From NCBI GenBank assembly GCA_004802705.1, contig SGPL01000538.1, forward strand, positions 1-22,104: a stretch of DNA of 22,104 nucleotides, in the 5' to 3' direction. Each line of letters starts with the position of its first letter. Position 1 is the stretch's first letter. The position numbers and the translations under genes are program-made. The stretch is from Bondarzewia mesenterica. Taxonomy: Eukaryota; Basidiomycota; Agaricomycetes; Russulales; Bondarzewiaceae. Below, in pieces: positions 1-15,100 of this stretch. The notes beneath the pieces are model-generated. The model saw only the letters and a program-made list of their open reading frames with translations, searched no databases and was not told where the DNA came from.

Positions 1-583
1 GGCATGTTGGTTCCAGGAGAGGAAAGGTGGATGTGAAATAGGTGAGGAAAGCAGAGAGAAAAAAACGACTTGAGTGTAGATACGACTCAAGTGCGAGTGA
101 CGAGCGAGTGTGGTGGCGAGAGACAAGAAACGATGAGCCACGCCACTCGCTTACGCGAAGACTAAGCTCTACTCAGGCGCTCGTTCCTTGCTTCAACGTA
201 GAGCAACGAACTTGGCCCACACTGACCATCTGAGTCAAGGTCCATGTGCATGGGGCCCGTCCGGTTGCCTTATAATCCCCGTCACGGCCGTCGGTTGTCC
301 TAGCTATCTAAATTCAGAGTTGTTCCAATTTCATACGTGGCTTTCAAGGAGGACAGAAACTAAGCGACGCTGGTGGTCGTATGTGCGGCTGTTTTTGGAC
401 ATCTCCCAATGAACGAACCAGCGGAACCGTGAACGTAGATTTGAAACAGTTTGGAAAGCACGAACGCGACACGTCACGGTGTCACAGCGTGATTTTGCTC
501 TGACGCGCCGTTCCTTGCCTTGCTCTCCTCAGACTCTCCTATCCTCTTCGTCCTCCTCCCATCTCTGTCCTGTGCGTGGCACC
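1..583. other. Upstream region of SPT16, no gene seen
   Basis: I see no convincing gene here. The short open frames (for example 42-233 and 188-412) show no family resemblance and no splice pattern. The last 60 bases or so before the SPT16 start (about 520-572) are rich in C and T, which is common just upstream of fungal start codons, so this stretch probably holds the SPT16 promoter and 5' leader. No clear TATA box was found. The first bases could belong to a neighbouring gene outside the window, but nothing supports that directly. Confidence 0.5.
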
Positions 584-4743
<4,160 letters not shown>

Positions 4744-4857
4744 ATTGGATGCTGATGCTTGTTTTTATGCTTGTTTGGTCGTCGCGCATCTACTTAGTAC
4801 ATGTCTATTTGATTTTTTGTTGGAGCATCTGCCATTGTAATATAAGCTTTCTTTTCC

Positions 4858-5943
4858 CTAGTCGCGCTTGACATTGGACACAGTCTCTCCCCCATTGAGT
4901 CTGGCTTCTCGCCAAATGAGCAGACCGGAAAGGGCGGCGCCGGGACCAAACGCGAGACTTCCTACGACGTTCCAAACGAGGATGATCAATGATTGTTGCA
5001 GGCTCTCTGCGAACCACATAGTCCCGAGCAGACTCGCTCCAAAGGAGAATGCAGCATCCCACTGCAAGAAAACCAGCGTGGCGTACTGCAACGTGGTCGT
5101 CGTCGGGTCTGGGGCTTCAACTCGTGGAAGGAAGGAGTATTTAAGGGTGGCAGTATCACCGAGCAATGGCCAAATCACAGTGATGTGGGTGATCGCTGAG
5201 AGGAGGAAGGTGAATATGAACGTGGCCTGGATGGTTTTATAACCCGACTGAGGATGGCGCGATGACGGACGGACAAGAAGATGTGCTTGTTGGGCGAGCA
5301 ACATCCAGACAGGAAATGCCTGCCAAGCCGCAGTCACGACTGCATCTACCATGAAGTACATCAGGCCAGACGGCACGACAACACCGATTAGGAGAGCGAA
5401 CAGGGTCGCCTCTGCATGAGCCTGGTCAATCTTGACCTGAGGGCCCGAACGAATTCGCGTTTGTCCGGAGAGAATGAACGCAAGCCAGTAGAGCGGAAAC
5501 ATGACACCGGCACCGGCATTCTGGTAGATTGCGCCCAACAAAGTTGGGAACGCGAGCAGGAAGGGACGACCCTGACGCGCAGCTTCGATGTACGGTAGCA
5601 CGACGAGCACAGCACCGGATGAGGCGAATTCGGCGAGGAGTGGCAGGTTTTTAGAGTCAAACGATGCGTGGAAGAATGTGACCAGGATGCAAAGTTGCCT
5701 GTCGACGGCTGAGATGTTGGTGAACTTGATGTTATAGGGGCCATCGTTGGGGGGACATTGAGCCGCGATTTGCTCGCCACCGCCGGATGTTGTTAGGTGC
5801 CCGACGATAAAGTGGAATGCGAGGGCAGATAGACATGGGAATAGCATTAGAGGCAACACAACTGGTGAAACGCCTCGTTAGTGTACCGAGACATTTAGTA
5901 TCCGGAAAGCGTGATACTCACCCCTCAGAATTTTGGCAGACAT
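4858..5943 (-). CDS. Multi-pass membrane protein of unknown function
   Basis: I do not recognise the family. Two exons are predicted on the minus strand: 5943-5922 and 5861-4858, giving 341 residues. The intron has a GTGAGT donor, a CACTAAC-like branch point and a CACCAG acceptor, and splicing extends the long open frame back to an ATG. The N-terminus (MSAKILRVVLPLMLFPCL) reads as a signal anchor or first membrane helix. About seven or eight hydrophobic segments follow, including PFLLAFPTLLGAIYQNAGAG, VMFPLYWLAFILSG, ATLFALLIGVVVPSG and LIILVWNVVGSLAFGPGAAL. Between the first two lies a polar stretch with two Cys residues and one NIS glycosylation sequon. The C-terminus is short and charged (NVKRD). 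It lies tail to tail with SPT16, 114 bases between stop codons. I infer an integral membrane protein; neither substrate nor organelle can be told. Confidence 0.85.
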
Positions 5944-6517
5944 CGCGAGTCTAAGTAATGTTGCGAGAGATGATGTGTAGATTTATCGGTGGCAAAGGCT
6001 CGAGGTGGTGCTGGTGGTCAACGTTGGAAAGCCGACCGCTATAAGGATGGGCTAGGGGCAGGGCCCGGGCTCGGTCATTCATTAGTGCATCAACACTTCA
6101 ACGTCAACAATCACGTACCCACCGTGCACGCTAGTGCAAATCACTCACGTATACTACCGCCACCTACTGCCATCCGCTTTGTTTGTAACAATCCCGAACG
6201 ATAGCGGAACTAAGGTTACGGGCAGGTTGCGGCAAAAATACGTTTACTAAATGCAGTTGTGCAGACTCGTTCAGGATGAATACATCAGACAGCAGTAGCT
6301 TGCTTAAAACAACATTGGTGCTCGGATAATCAAGTATGAGTGAAGGAAGCAATGGTTAAGGGAAAAAGTGGATTCTGGAGACGGGATGTCTGTGTCCATC
6401 AAAGCCAGGTCATCTTTGACGCACTGGGATGAGTCGCAAAGGACTGCAATGGTTCAAGCTCACAATCCAAGATTCACCGATAGACCAAAACATCATCTAT
6501 CTGCCCATAACCTTCCC
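5944..6517. other. Intergenic region, upstream of the membrane protein gene
   Basis: This gap lies between the start of the minus-strand membrane protein gene (5943) and the stop of the minus-strand small protein gene (6518). It should hold the promoter of the former and the 3' end of the latter. The open frames in it are short and show no family resemblance. No tRNA, repeat or clear TATA box was seen. Confidence 0.45.
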
Positions 6518-6796
6518 TCACCGTTCCCTCAATGCCGCTTCTAACGATGCCCGAATCTCACTAGAGAGACCTGCAAATGTCTGCTTTGAAATGGGAGGTT
6601 CTATCCGAATATTGAGAGGATAGTTCGCGCCAGCCTCAGCCTTCCGCTGCTGCAGCACCTCGAGAAGTGTTGGAGTCGTGCGATTCTCCTTCCGGATCTC
6701 CTCGAAGATTTTGGCTCTTGGTTGGCTGGCAGCTTCAGGCCCGATAACTGCGCTACGAGGAACGATCCGGAGAAGACGAGGTAATGAAGGGCGCAT
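6518..6796 (-). CDS. Small basic protein, possibly mitochondrial, unknown function
   Basis: An uninterrupted 92-codon frame from ATG at 6796 to TGA at 6518. The N-terminus (MRPSLPRLLRIVPRSAV) has five Arg, no acidic residue, and alternates hydrophobic with basic residues, which fits a mitochondrial targeting peptide. The rest is mostly helical in composition (KIFEEIRKENRTTPTLLEVL) and ends SLEAALRER. It has no membrane helix and no Cys motif. Size and make-up recall small mitochondrial ribosomal or assembly proteins, but I do not recognise a family. A TTTTCAG acceptor-like site about 13 bases upstream of the ATG suggests a possible intron in the 5' leader. The gene is head to head with HRQ1, about 320 bases between starts. 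Support is the clean frame, the plausible leader and the lack of any competing gene. Confidence 0.6.
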   Translation of the reverse strand: MRPSLPRLLRIVPRSAVIGPEAASQPRAKIFEEIRKENRTTPTLLEVLQQRKAEAGANYPLNIRIEPPISKQTFAGLSSEIRASLEAALRER

Positions 6797-7117
6797 GGTA
6801 GATGGAGAGCCTGAAAATTATCATCCGTAGAATAAGTGACGATGCATAAACATGAGCGCGGAATAGATGAGTAGACAAACGCACTCGCGCTACGCTGAAC
6901 GAGAAACAAAAGAGACCAGGGGGGGATAAGGGTGTTGGAGGCGGGCACAAAGAAATAAAGTCACAAACCGGTCACACGACGTATGTTGTCGCGTCCAGTC
7001 GCGTTCTAAGTCTCAGATCTAAGGTTTTGTACCACTCAGGCACGGGCCATAGAGTCTGGTTCCAAAATCCGCAGTGTATGCTGCTCTCCTTGACTGTTTT
7101 TTTATTCAAATATTCCT
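6797..7117. promoter_or_regulatory. Shared divergent promoter region
   Basis: These 321 bases separate the start of the small minus-strand gene (6796) from the start of HRQ1 (7118), so they should carry both promoters. Read on the minus strand, a pyrimidine-rich stretch (RC of about 6900-6935) precedes the small gene. On the plus strand, a T-rich run with a TATTCAAATATTC stretch sits 15-35 bases before the HRQ1 ATG. No known factor-binding site can be named with confidence. Confidence 0.4.
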
Positions 7118-10100
7118 ATGAATTCATCCGCCGGATCTTCAAATCCTGATGCAAGGCGTAACCGGAAACGAAAAACAAACGGGCCTGCAGTAAACGAGGG
7201 CAATGCCAAGAAACGACGTACACCTGCCAAAGGGAAAGAGAAGGCTAAGCAAGCTGACAGGGTTGACGAAGAATGGCCGAAATATTTCCAGGACGTGAGT
7301 TTCAGTCATCGCGAGTCTTTAGCTATGCCATTGATGCCCTCGTCCTTAGTTGTTTAAGGTATGCCTGAAAGTCATCTAATGTCTACAAGAGCTTGTGCAC
7401 GAAATCAAGCTATCCAATCTTTCAGATTTTCAAGGTATATCTTACCTTGATACAGCTTCACATCAACATCTTACTTGTGTGGATTGTTAGGCTTTGAACA
7501 CAGTTCTTGCATTTTGTTCTTCACGCAAGCATCTTGCAATTACGTTTCCAGTTGTTCGCAAATCTGTCGAAAACATACTCAAGGAGTGCGCCACTTATTA
7601 CCAGGCTTGGCTTCTTCAAGTTTTGCTCATGCCATGATACAGACCGCTTGAGCTTGCAAAGGTTGCTGAGCTGAAGTAATGCATCCTGTGTATCGTTGAT
7701 GCCTTTACGCTCATTCTGGCAACACTCAGGGCACTCCTCCCAGACGTCGTTAAATTTGCGTATACACCGAAAGATGAGATACGCGTAAATGCCACCCAAC
7801 AACAGCGGGAGCCCTCCCCGGACTTTGGGAAGTTCATGCAACCAGAGCCTTCGACAAGTGATGGGCAAGAGCATGTGCTCGTTCTCGAGTTCCACGACAA
7901 TGTCAGAGGAACCAGAGGCAACTCGTACATGTAAGGACAACGCCAGTTGGCGTCTTGAAAAGGTGATCTTATATCGAAGCAGGTTTACCCTCCCGCCATC
8001 GATGACTCCTGCCCAGGTAAAGAAATTGATTGAAAAGAGGAACGAGCGTTTTGCTCTGGCTATAAACGAGTGAGCATGGACATTTGAATGCCCTAATATC
8101 GATCATGTCTAATGGCTTTACTCGTAGGCTCCTCCAGGCGACTGAGAATTCAAGCGATCCAGTAGCCCTCCTGAAAGCAGCTGCTCATGATCATATACCT
8201 GTTGACCCCTATGTCAAAGCTGCAGCCACTTTTGGCGAACCAATGTCGATGGTCATACCAAACTCTGAAAACCGTTCATCAGTTGATGAGATCATTACAG
8301 AGATACAGCAGGCAGAGTGGTACAAGAATCAAATCGTCGAGCGAAGAGTCAGCGAAGCGAAGGAAGGTCAAATAGGTTCGGCTTGCATATTTTTGGGTTT
8401 CAGTAATGTACCATTGCTGATGGGTACTCAGGGGAACTGGATCCGCCATTATCTGAAACGATTCACCAGGCGTTTAGAGATTCGAGAAAGATTACTTCTT
8501 TGTATACTCACCAGGTTGCAGCTATTCAGGCTCTAGCGCAGAGTAAAGATGTCATCGTCTCAACTAGTACCGCCTCTGGGAAGTCTGTCATCTATCAGGT
8601 GGGCGAAGTAATTTATGCAGAGAGTATGCTTTGGATTGATACATTGCAGGCTCCGGTGCTGAGGTTTCTTGAGGAGGACAGTGCGGCAACAGCCATCTTT
8701 GTATATCCAACAAAGGTTCGTCATCATGATGTTCCTCGTATTCACTTACTTAACTTATTTTCAGGCTCTAGCCCAAGACCAGAAAGCTGCTCTTGAGCAA
8801 CTCCTCTGCTCCTGTCCCGGCTTAGATCATATCACTGTCGGTTGCAGAGTTCTTCTTTAGCCCCGGACGCTGATCGTCTACTTTGATCAGGTTGCTACTT
8901 ACGACGGCGACACACCGCAAGAATTGCGGCGGGGTACGCAGATATGACATTTTTCATCACTGACGGATCCTCATCTCGCTATGTCCAGATATTCGCGAAA
9001 CGGCATCCATCATTCTCACTAACTTTGTGCGCGCTTCTCGTTCAGCCGTAATTGCCTACCTTGACAAGTCCCTCTAGGATATGATCCATACATCCATTCT
9101 ACCGCACGAGGATCTTTGGCGGAGGTAGTCGTCTTTATCTACTCTCCTGTGCAGTCTGTGCTGACCATCGAGCACAGGTTCTTGAAGAATTTGAAGCTCG
9201 TCGCTGTCGACGAACTGCACTATTACTCCGACTTATTTGGAAGGTTAATTCCCTTGACATAAGGAAAATTCATCGTGACCTACTTCATCAATTTAGCCAT
9301 GTAGCACTGATCATGAGGCGCCTTCGGAGGATCTGCGCGGCGGTGGGCAGTAAGTCCCACTTTATCTACTCAGGGTCAATGTAATAATTTTGTAGATCGA
9401 CGAACACGTTTCGTGTCATGCAGCGCGACCATTTCTAAACCAAAACAGCACATGAAGAGTATATTTGGGCTTCAGGTTTGTACATTGACATTATCGTCCA
9501 TACTTAAATTGAGACATTTCTTACAGGATGTGGAAGCGATAACGGAGGATGGTGCACCTTCAGGTCGGAAGGAATTCTTGATATGGGAATGTCCTCTCAT
9601 CGACCAAATGGACCCGAATATGGGACGCCGGGGTCCATTAACCGAGGCCACGGGCCTCATGAGATATTTAATGAAGCGGGGCATCCGGGTCATTCTATTC
9701 TGCAAGGTGAGTAGTTCTTCAAAACATCAAGCGAGAGTCCATATGGCTTGAAATTCATTTTTCAGGTTCGGAAATCATGTGAATTGGTAAGGAGAAAGAA
9801 TCTCCTCGTTGTGTTGTTCTCACCTCGACCTAATACTTCATAGGCTATGAAAACAATCCGAGCGGAACTAAGTGCCGAAGGACGATATGACATACTCAGC
9901 AGAGTAATGTCTTATAGAGGAGGTTGATTTGTTCAGATCTTTCTTTTCTATGACGGTGATTGATGAATTTCACGTATAGGTTATTCGCAGGAGGACCGAC
10001 GAAAAATTGAGCATGAAGCATTTTTTGGTAACTTACTCGGAATAATCGCTACTAATGCTCTCGAACTCGGCGTCGACATCGGCGTTTTGGATGCTGTGAT

Positions 10101-12075
10101 TATGCTCGGCTTCCCGGTCAGCCTTGCCAGCTTCGTACGTCTTTGGTCACAGTATTTTCTTCTCAAGCTCTGATGGTCAAAGTAGCGTCAGCAAATAGGA
10201 CGAGCAGGACGAAGAGCCAGGGATGCTCTGGCTGTCCTCGTCGCAGACGATCTCCCCATAGACCGGCACTATGTTAATAATCCCCAAGAGCTATTCGACA
10301 AGGATATGGATGATCTCCTCGTCGACTTGGACAGCAAATGGATAGTGGAATCCCACTTACAGTGCGCAGCTTACGAGATGCCGGTATCTCTTGAAGACGA
10401 GAAGTGGTTTGGCCCTTGGACCAAGGAATTGTGTGAAACGAAGCTGGTCAAGGACAAGGAAGGCTGGTAAGCATGGAACTTGCGGTCCCTCAGCCTTGTT
10501 CTAATGCAACTCAAATCCTGCGAAGGTACCACACACACCCAAAAAGTTTGCCATTCCCAGCCAAGAACATCTCATTGAGAGGGGCGGAAGAAGAGAAATA
10601 CGATGTAATCGACATCACAAATTTGCGTTCGGAAGGAGGAGTCGCTCGGATCCTGGAGGAGGTTGAAATATCGCGGGCCCTATTTGAACTCTATGAAGGC
10701 GCCATAGTATGTGGTTTCTCCACTATCTTAGCGAGCATATGCTCATCAATTGTACTATAGTTCATACATCAGGGACTACCTTTCTTAGTGCGCCCCCCAT
10801 GGTTTTCTGACGGGCAGAATAGTCAGATCTTAATCGTTTACAGGTGAAGGAGATCAGTCACGACTCGAAGCGTGCCAATGTTATAAGAACGGACGTCAAC
10901 TGGACGACTTCTCCCAGGTAGCCTCTTTATCCTCTCATGTGCGTTATCGCTGACGTGTCGACATTGACCAGGGATTTTACGTACGTACTTTCAAATTTCA
11001 CATCTCGTTCTAGCTGAATGACCTGTGCAGCGACGTGGACGCCGTGCAAACACACCGCATCCGAGAGATCAGACAATCACCTCGACGAGCTTTCTACGGT
11101 CGTACGTTATGAGTTCTGATACAACAACTTCGAAACAGCATTGACTATCCATTACAGGCGTTGATGTATCGACCACTGTTTTCGGTGAGCGTCTCAATCT
11201 CCTACTCTCTTCGTGCGTTACATTGAGTCTGTTTCCAGGCTTTTTCAAAACTCGGTACGCGCGCTCCTAGTTACTCGAGTCCTTTAAAGGATGTAAGACT
11301 GATCCGCCTAAAGGGGACACATTATACTTGATACAGTGGATGTCGACATGCCCCCCTACGAGCGTACGACGATGGGCATGTGGATTGATGTGTCAAAGGA
11401 CACTCTTGAACTGATGAAAGAGAAAGGGATGAACCCGGCCGAGGCAATACACTCCGCTCAGCACGCCTTCCTCAATCGCTCTCCTATGCCTTCCGAGCTT
11501 AGAACTGAGTGTAAGGCGCCGGAGAAGGAGTACAAGGCTACAGGCACTGAGAGAAAACGGCCAGCACGGTGATGTTCCTGATTCCTCACACTATTTTCTT
11601 TTCCCGAACTTTTACTCATTTTCTTGAAAGACTGATCTTTTATGATATTCCCGGCAAGGGAGGCAGTATTGCGGCCAACGCTTTTGACCACGGTGAGTTA
11701 TCATCCAGGTTGCATTTAAATACTACTCATGCGCGTTTAGCTTCCGAGATTCTGCACCGTGCACACGAGACCGTAGAGTCATGCAACTGTCAACTCGACA
11801 CAGGGTGCGCTAATTGTAAGTGTTCTGGTTCGGAATCAGTGGATGCTTCGGGCTGATGAGCTTCAGGTATTGCGAGCCCTTACTGCAGCGAGAAAAACAT
11901 CGTCGCATCCAAGCTCGGCGCATCAATCGTCCTAAAGGATATATTGAACATTCCCATCGATGCAAATGTCATCCCTTTCCAGTTTACAACTACCGACGAG
12001 GAGCATCAAACCATAGTCGCAGCTTCAGAAGTTCGCCGCCAAGAAGGCGTAGAGGTTGAGAAAGACGACTCGTAA
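7118..12075 (+). CDS. HRQ1: ATP-dependent 3'-5' DNA helicase Hrq1 (RecQ4-like)
   Basis: Superfamily 2 helicase related to human RECQL4, acting in the nucleus in DNA crosslink repair and genome stability. Predicted exons: 7118-7294, 7350-7358, 7426-7434, 7491-7585, 7643-7675, 7730-7930, 7983-8069, 8128-8375, 8432-8598, 8650-8715, 8765-8836, 8891-8933, 8989-9026, 9078-9124, 9178-9243, 9297-9349, 9396-9475, 9527-9706, 9766-9786, 9844-9922, 9980-10134, 10186-10466, 10526-10706, 10761-10787, 10844-10917, 10972-10980, 11031-11101, 11158-11184, 11239-11254, 11314-11568, 11631-11692, 11741-11815, 11867-12075. All join in phase to 1070 residues; yeast Hrq1 is 1077. Motifs: basic N-tail, Walker A STASGKS (about 332-338), Walker B DELH (442-445), SCSATI, ATNALELGVDIG, and motif VI RQQIGRAGRR (643-652). 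The C-terminal DUF1998-type region has the Hrq1 cysteine cluster (991, 993, 999, 1002, 1008), likely zinc-binding. The two 9-base exons at the start are the least certain. Confidence 0.93.
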
Positions 12076-12196
12076 ACGAAACAAACAGGATATATGCAAA
12101 CACGAACTTCCATAAATTACCTATGTAGCTAACTAACGTTCATATGATACACGAATCTGAATCCTAACTCGATCAAAAACAGTGTGTCGCGGCACA

Positions 12197-15100
12197 TTAT
12201 GCCAACGGGTCAAAGTCCCCCCAATCATCCTTGGACAGCTGCTTGGTCGTGGTAGTAGACCACGAAGGCTGCGCGGGTTTTGACGGTGTGAGCAGATCGC
12301 CCATCCCTGGCCGTAACAAAGGTGGTGATGACATAGCCGGTGCTGATGGTGACATGGTAGGGAATGAGATATTATAATTCGGGGCCTGCGGCTGAGATGG
12401 CTGAATAGATTGGGTAGACACAAATGAGCTGAAAGAAGGTCGCAGAGGTGCATTGCCTGTCATTTCGGACAAGTTGATATTGTAGTTGGGGGTTGCTGCA
12501 TTTTGGTCCTGTGAAGGGTGGGACGAGCCGCCAGTGTTGGTCGGTCGCATGGGCTGCATGATGGAGCTAGTTGGGCTGAACGAGGATCGAGGAGGCCGCG
12601 ATGTTGATGTTGATGTAAAAGCAGCCGAATTGAAGGATGTCGCAGATATTGGTTTCGCACCCAGCCCTCTTCCTCCTGAGTGTGGTGCCGGCAGCCGAGA
12701 TGTGACACCATTGGTGATGGCATTCGAGCTTGTCCTGGGCGATGATGGTAACGATCGTGTGAGTTGCTGCAATGGAACAATTGCAGGTACAGCAAGCGCG
12801 ACAGCAGGGCTTGCCACCCGCGGCGTCTATGAATGGCACTGTTTATCAGACAACTACTTACATAGAAAAAGGAAAGAACCGACCTCCGGGTTTGACGATA
12901 GAATATTCCCCCATACATCGTCATCCCAATTCGCAGTGCCATCCATTACAGTATCTGGCTTGACCGTGGCATTTGCACCACTGACAAGGCTCGCAAAGTC
13001 GACAGTAGCTCCCATGGGCGACCCGGCGGTCACGCCATTGACAGCTATTGCGGACCGGTCCTCTACGCGTTGGGAGTCACGCAGATATTGATTATGTTCC
13101 TTTTCCACTCGTTCACCCAATTGGCGGATGACGATCATGAATCTTTGAAATTGTTGCACATTGAGCACTGTGTGCATTCATGATGAGACCCGATCATGCT
13201 AGTCGAATGGGCACGTACGAGGTCCAATTGACATGGTCCACAACTGAGGGAGAACAAGAGTAGCCACTGCTTCGCGATCGACCTTTTGTCCCATGGCCTC
13301 ATGCACCGACAAGGTAGCCATCTGCAAAAATGTCAGACGAGTGCTGCTCGGCCCTCAATGGAACTCAAGACCCACGATGACCGCTGGTTCCTTAGTACGA
13401 ATCTTCGATAGCAAAGGGACAAGTTTTTGCGTAATGCTTGACTACAACCCACTCGTAAGTCTAGAAAGGCAAGAGCAAGTACGGCTTAACAAACCTGGTC
13501 CAAAGTTTTCACCATGCTAAGGAATGTAACCAGGGTAGCCACCTTGACAGACAAAATGCGGGTCTTCGTGAACACCAGCTAATTGGTATGAACACCATGA
13601 GTAACGAGTTCATGCAAAGCATAAAATAGAGATTTGAGCCTACAGCGACGCGGGGAAATAGGACGCCTTGCACTTCCGCATAGTCAATGGTTTCGCACAA
13701 GTCAGGTACCACCTTCAAAGCACGTTCTTGAACCTAGGGTAAATTAAAGAACAGGAAAATTCATCGAGGCAACAGAAAATACGTACGACAGCATGTTCTG
13801 AGTCTAGTGCGTTGTAGACAAGAGGTAAAACATCTATACATTTTTTTTTTGCATCATTAACGATCGGAATGCAAGAGCGAGAAGGCGGAATAAAGCTCAC
13901 GTTCACGGAAGACGTGTTTCTCAGTTTTGCTCTGTAGTGTTCCCAAGTTATCTAGAAGGGTGATCATATTTTGCGGTGGTTCTTTGATTGCGAACAGAGG
14001 CTTAAGACTAGGAAGAACTAGAGAGGCAAACTGAGGGGCAGAAAGTATTTTGGAGATGGAGAATACGTTCGGAAGAATATATGGAAGGAGATGTATATCT
14101 TTCATCTTTAGATCTCATCAGTATTTTTGGCACTCGTACTGGCGTACTGTGAGGTACTGAACGCACCTCCTCAAGCAATGTAGGCAAAATCTTGCGCGTC
14201 TGAAGTCCTTCAGAGAATCGTTCCAGAACGCCCGTCAATCCCTTCATGAAGGATATTTTCTCTTCCCTAGACTTTGCGGCGAAATTGGAACGATCCAAGA
14301 AATTTAGAGTCGAGATGGGGAGTGAGGAGAAGAATGCATGTGATGGTAGACTTGCGGGTGTAGGCCTGCTATGACGTTGTCGGGTTATAAGGGACGACAG
14401 CAATGCTATGGTCCATAGCTTAGTGAAAGCAAGATGGCATGATTCCTAAGAAAGCCAAAACATACCCTGAAGATCTTGGTCAAGATTATTCATTCTGGTA
14501 AGTGGCCTGCCTGCGTTGTCGCGCAAGCTACCGAGATTGCCGAAATTCTTGAAGGGTGGTTCCCCTTTCAAATGGACAGCGTACATAAGGCAGCCAAGGG
14601 AGTACATATCGGATGCAGTGTCCAGCACTTCATCAAGCGCATATTCTGGGGCTGCGTGGTTGATGAGAACCAGGATTCCAGTTAAAATTTATTCTTCAAG
14701 CGCGCACCAATGTAATCGAACGATCGTTGAGTATAGGGCGACATTCGGCTATCAAAGGTGGGAAACTCCCATTTTGTCGACGAGCCACCAGGGCTTGTCA
14801 ATGCTATCGTTAGACCGAGTCCCCCGATTTTCCAGTCCCCCTTTGTTCAAGGTTCAGCGCGGGATCTGAGAGCAAGAAAAAAAAACGCATACCGCGTTAT
14901 TGATGAGAATGCTCTCTGGAGTGATGTTAGAATGAATGATCCGCGCTGAACCATGAAGGAAAGAAAGCCCCTTGCAAAGCTGCAATATGCCTTTCTGGAT
15001 CTGCAAGACAAGACATTAACCATGGAATGATCGTTATAAATGAGGCAGCACGCACTTCGACTTCATCAAGATCGACTAATGGGACCGAAAGAGGAGACCC

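Noticed and set aside
8837..8890. Possible frame break in HRQ1 between exons 11 and 12
   Set aside because: A GTCGGT donor at 8837 and a GATCAG acceptor at 8889-8890 join the two exons in phase, so no break is needed.
12486..13091. 201-codon plus-strand open frame
   Set aside because: It runs antisense to SCY1 exons 14-15, which have clear family sequence and splice sites; the frame is a shadow of that low-complexity coding sequence.
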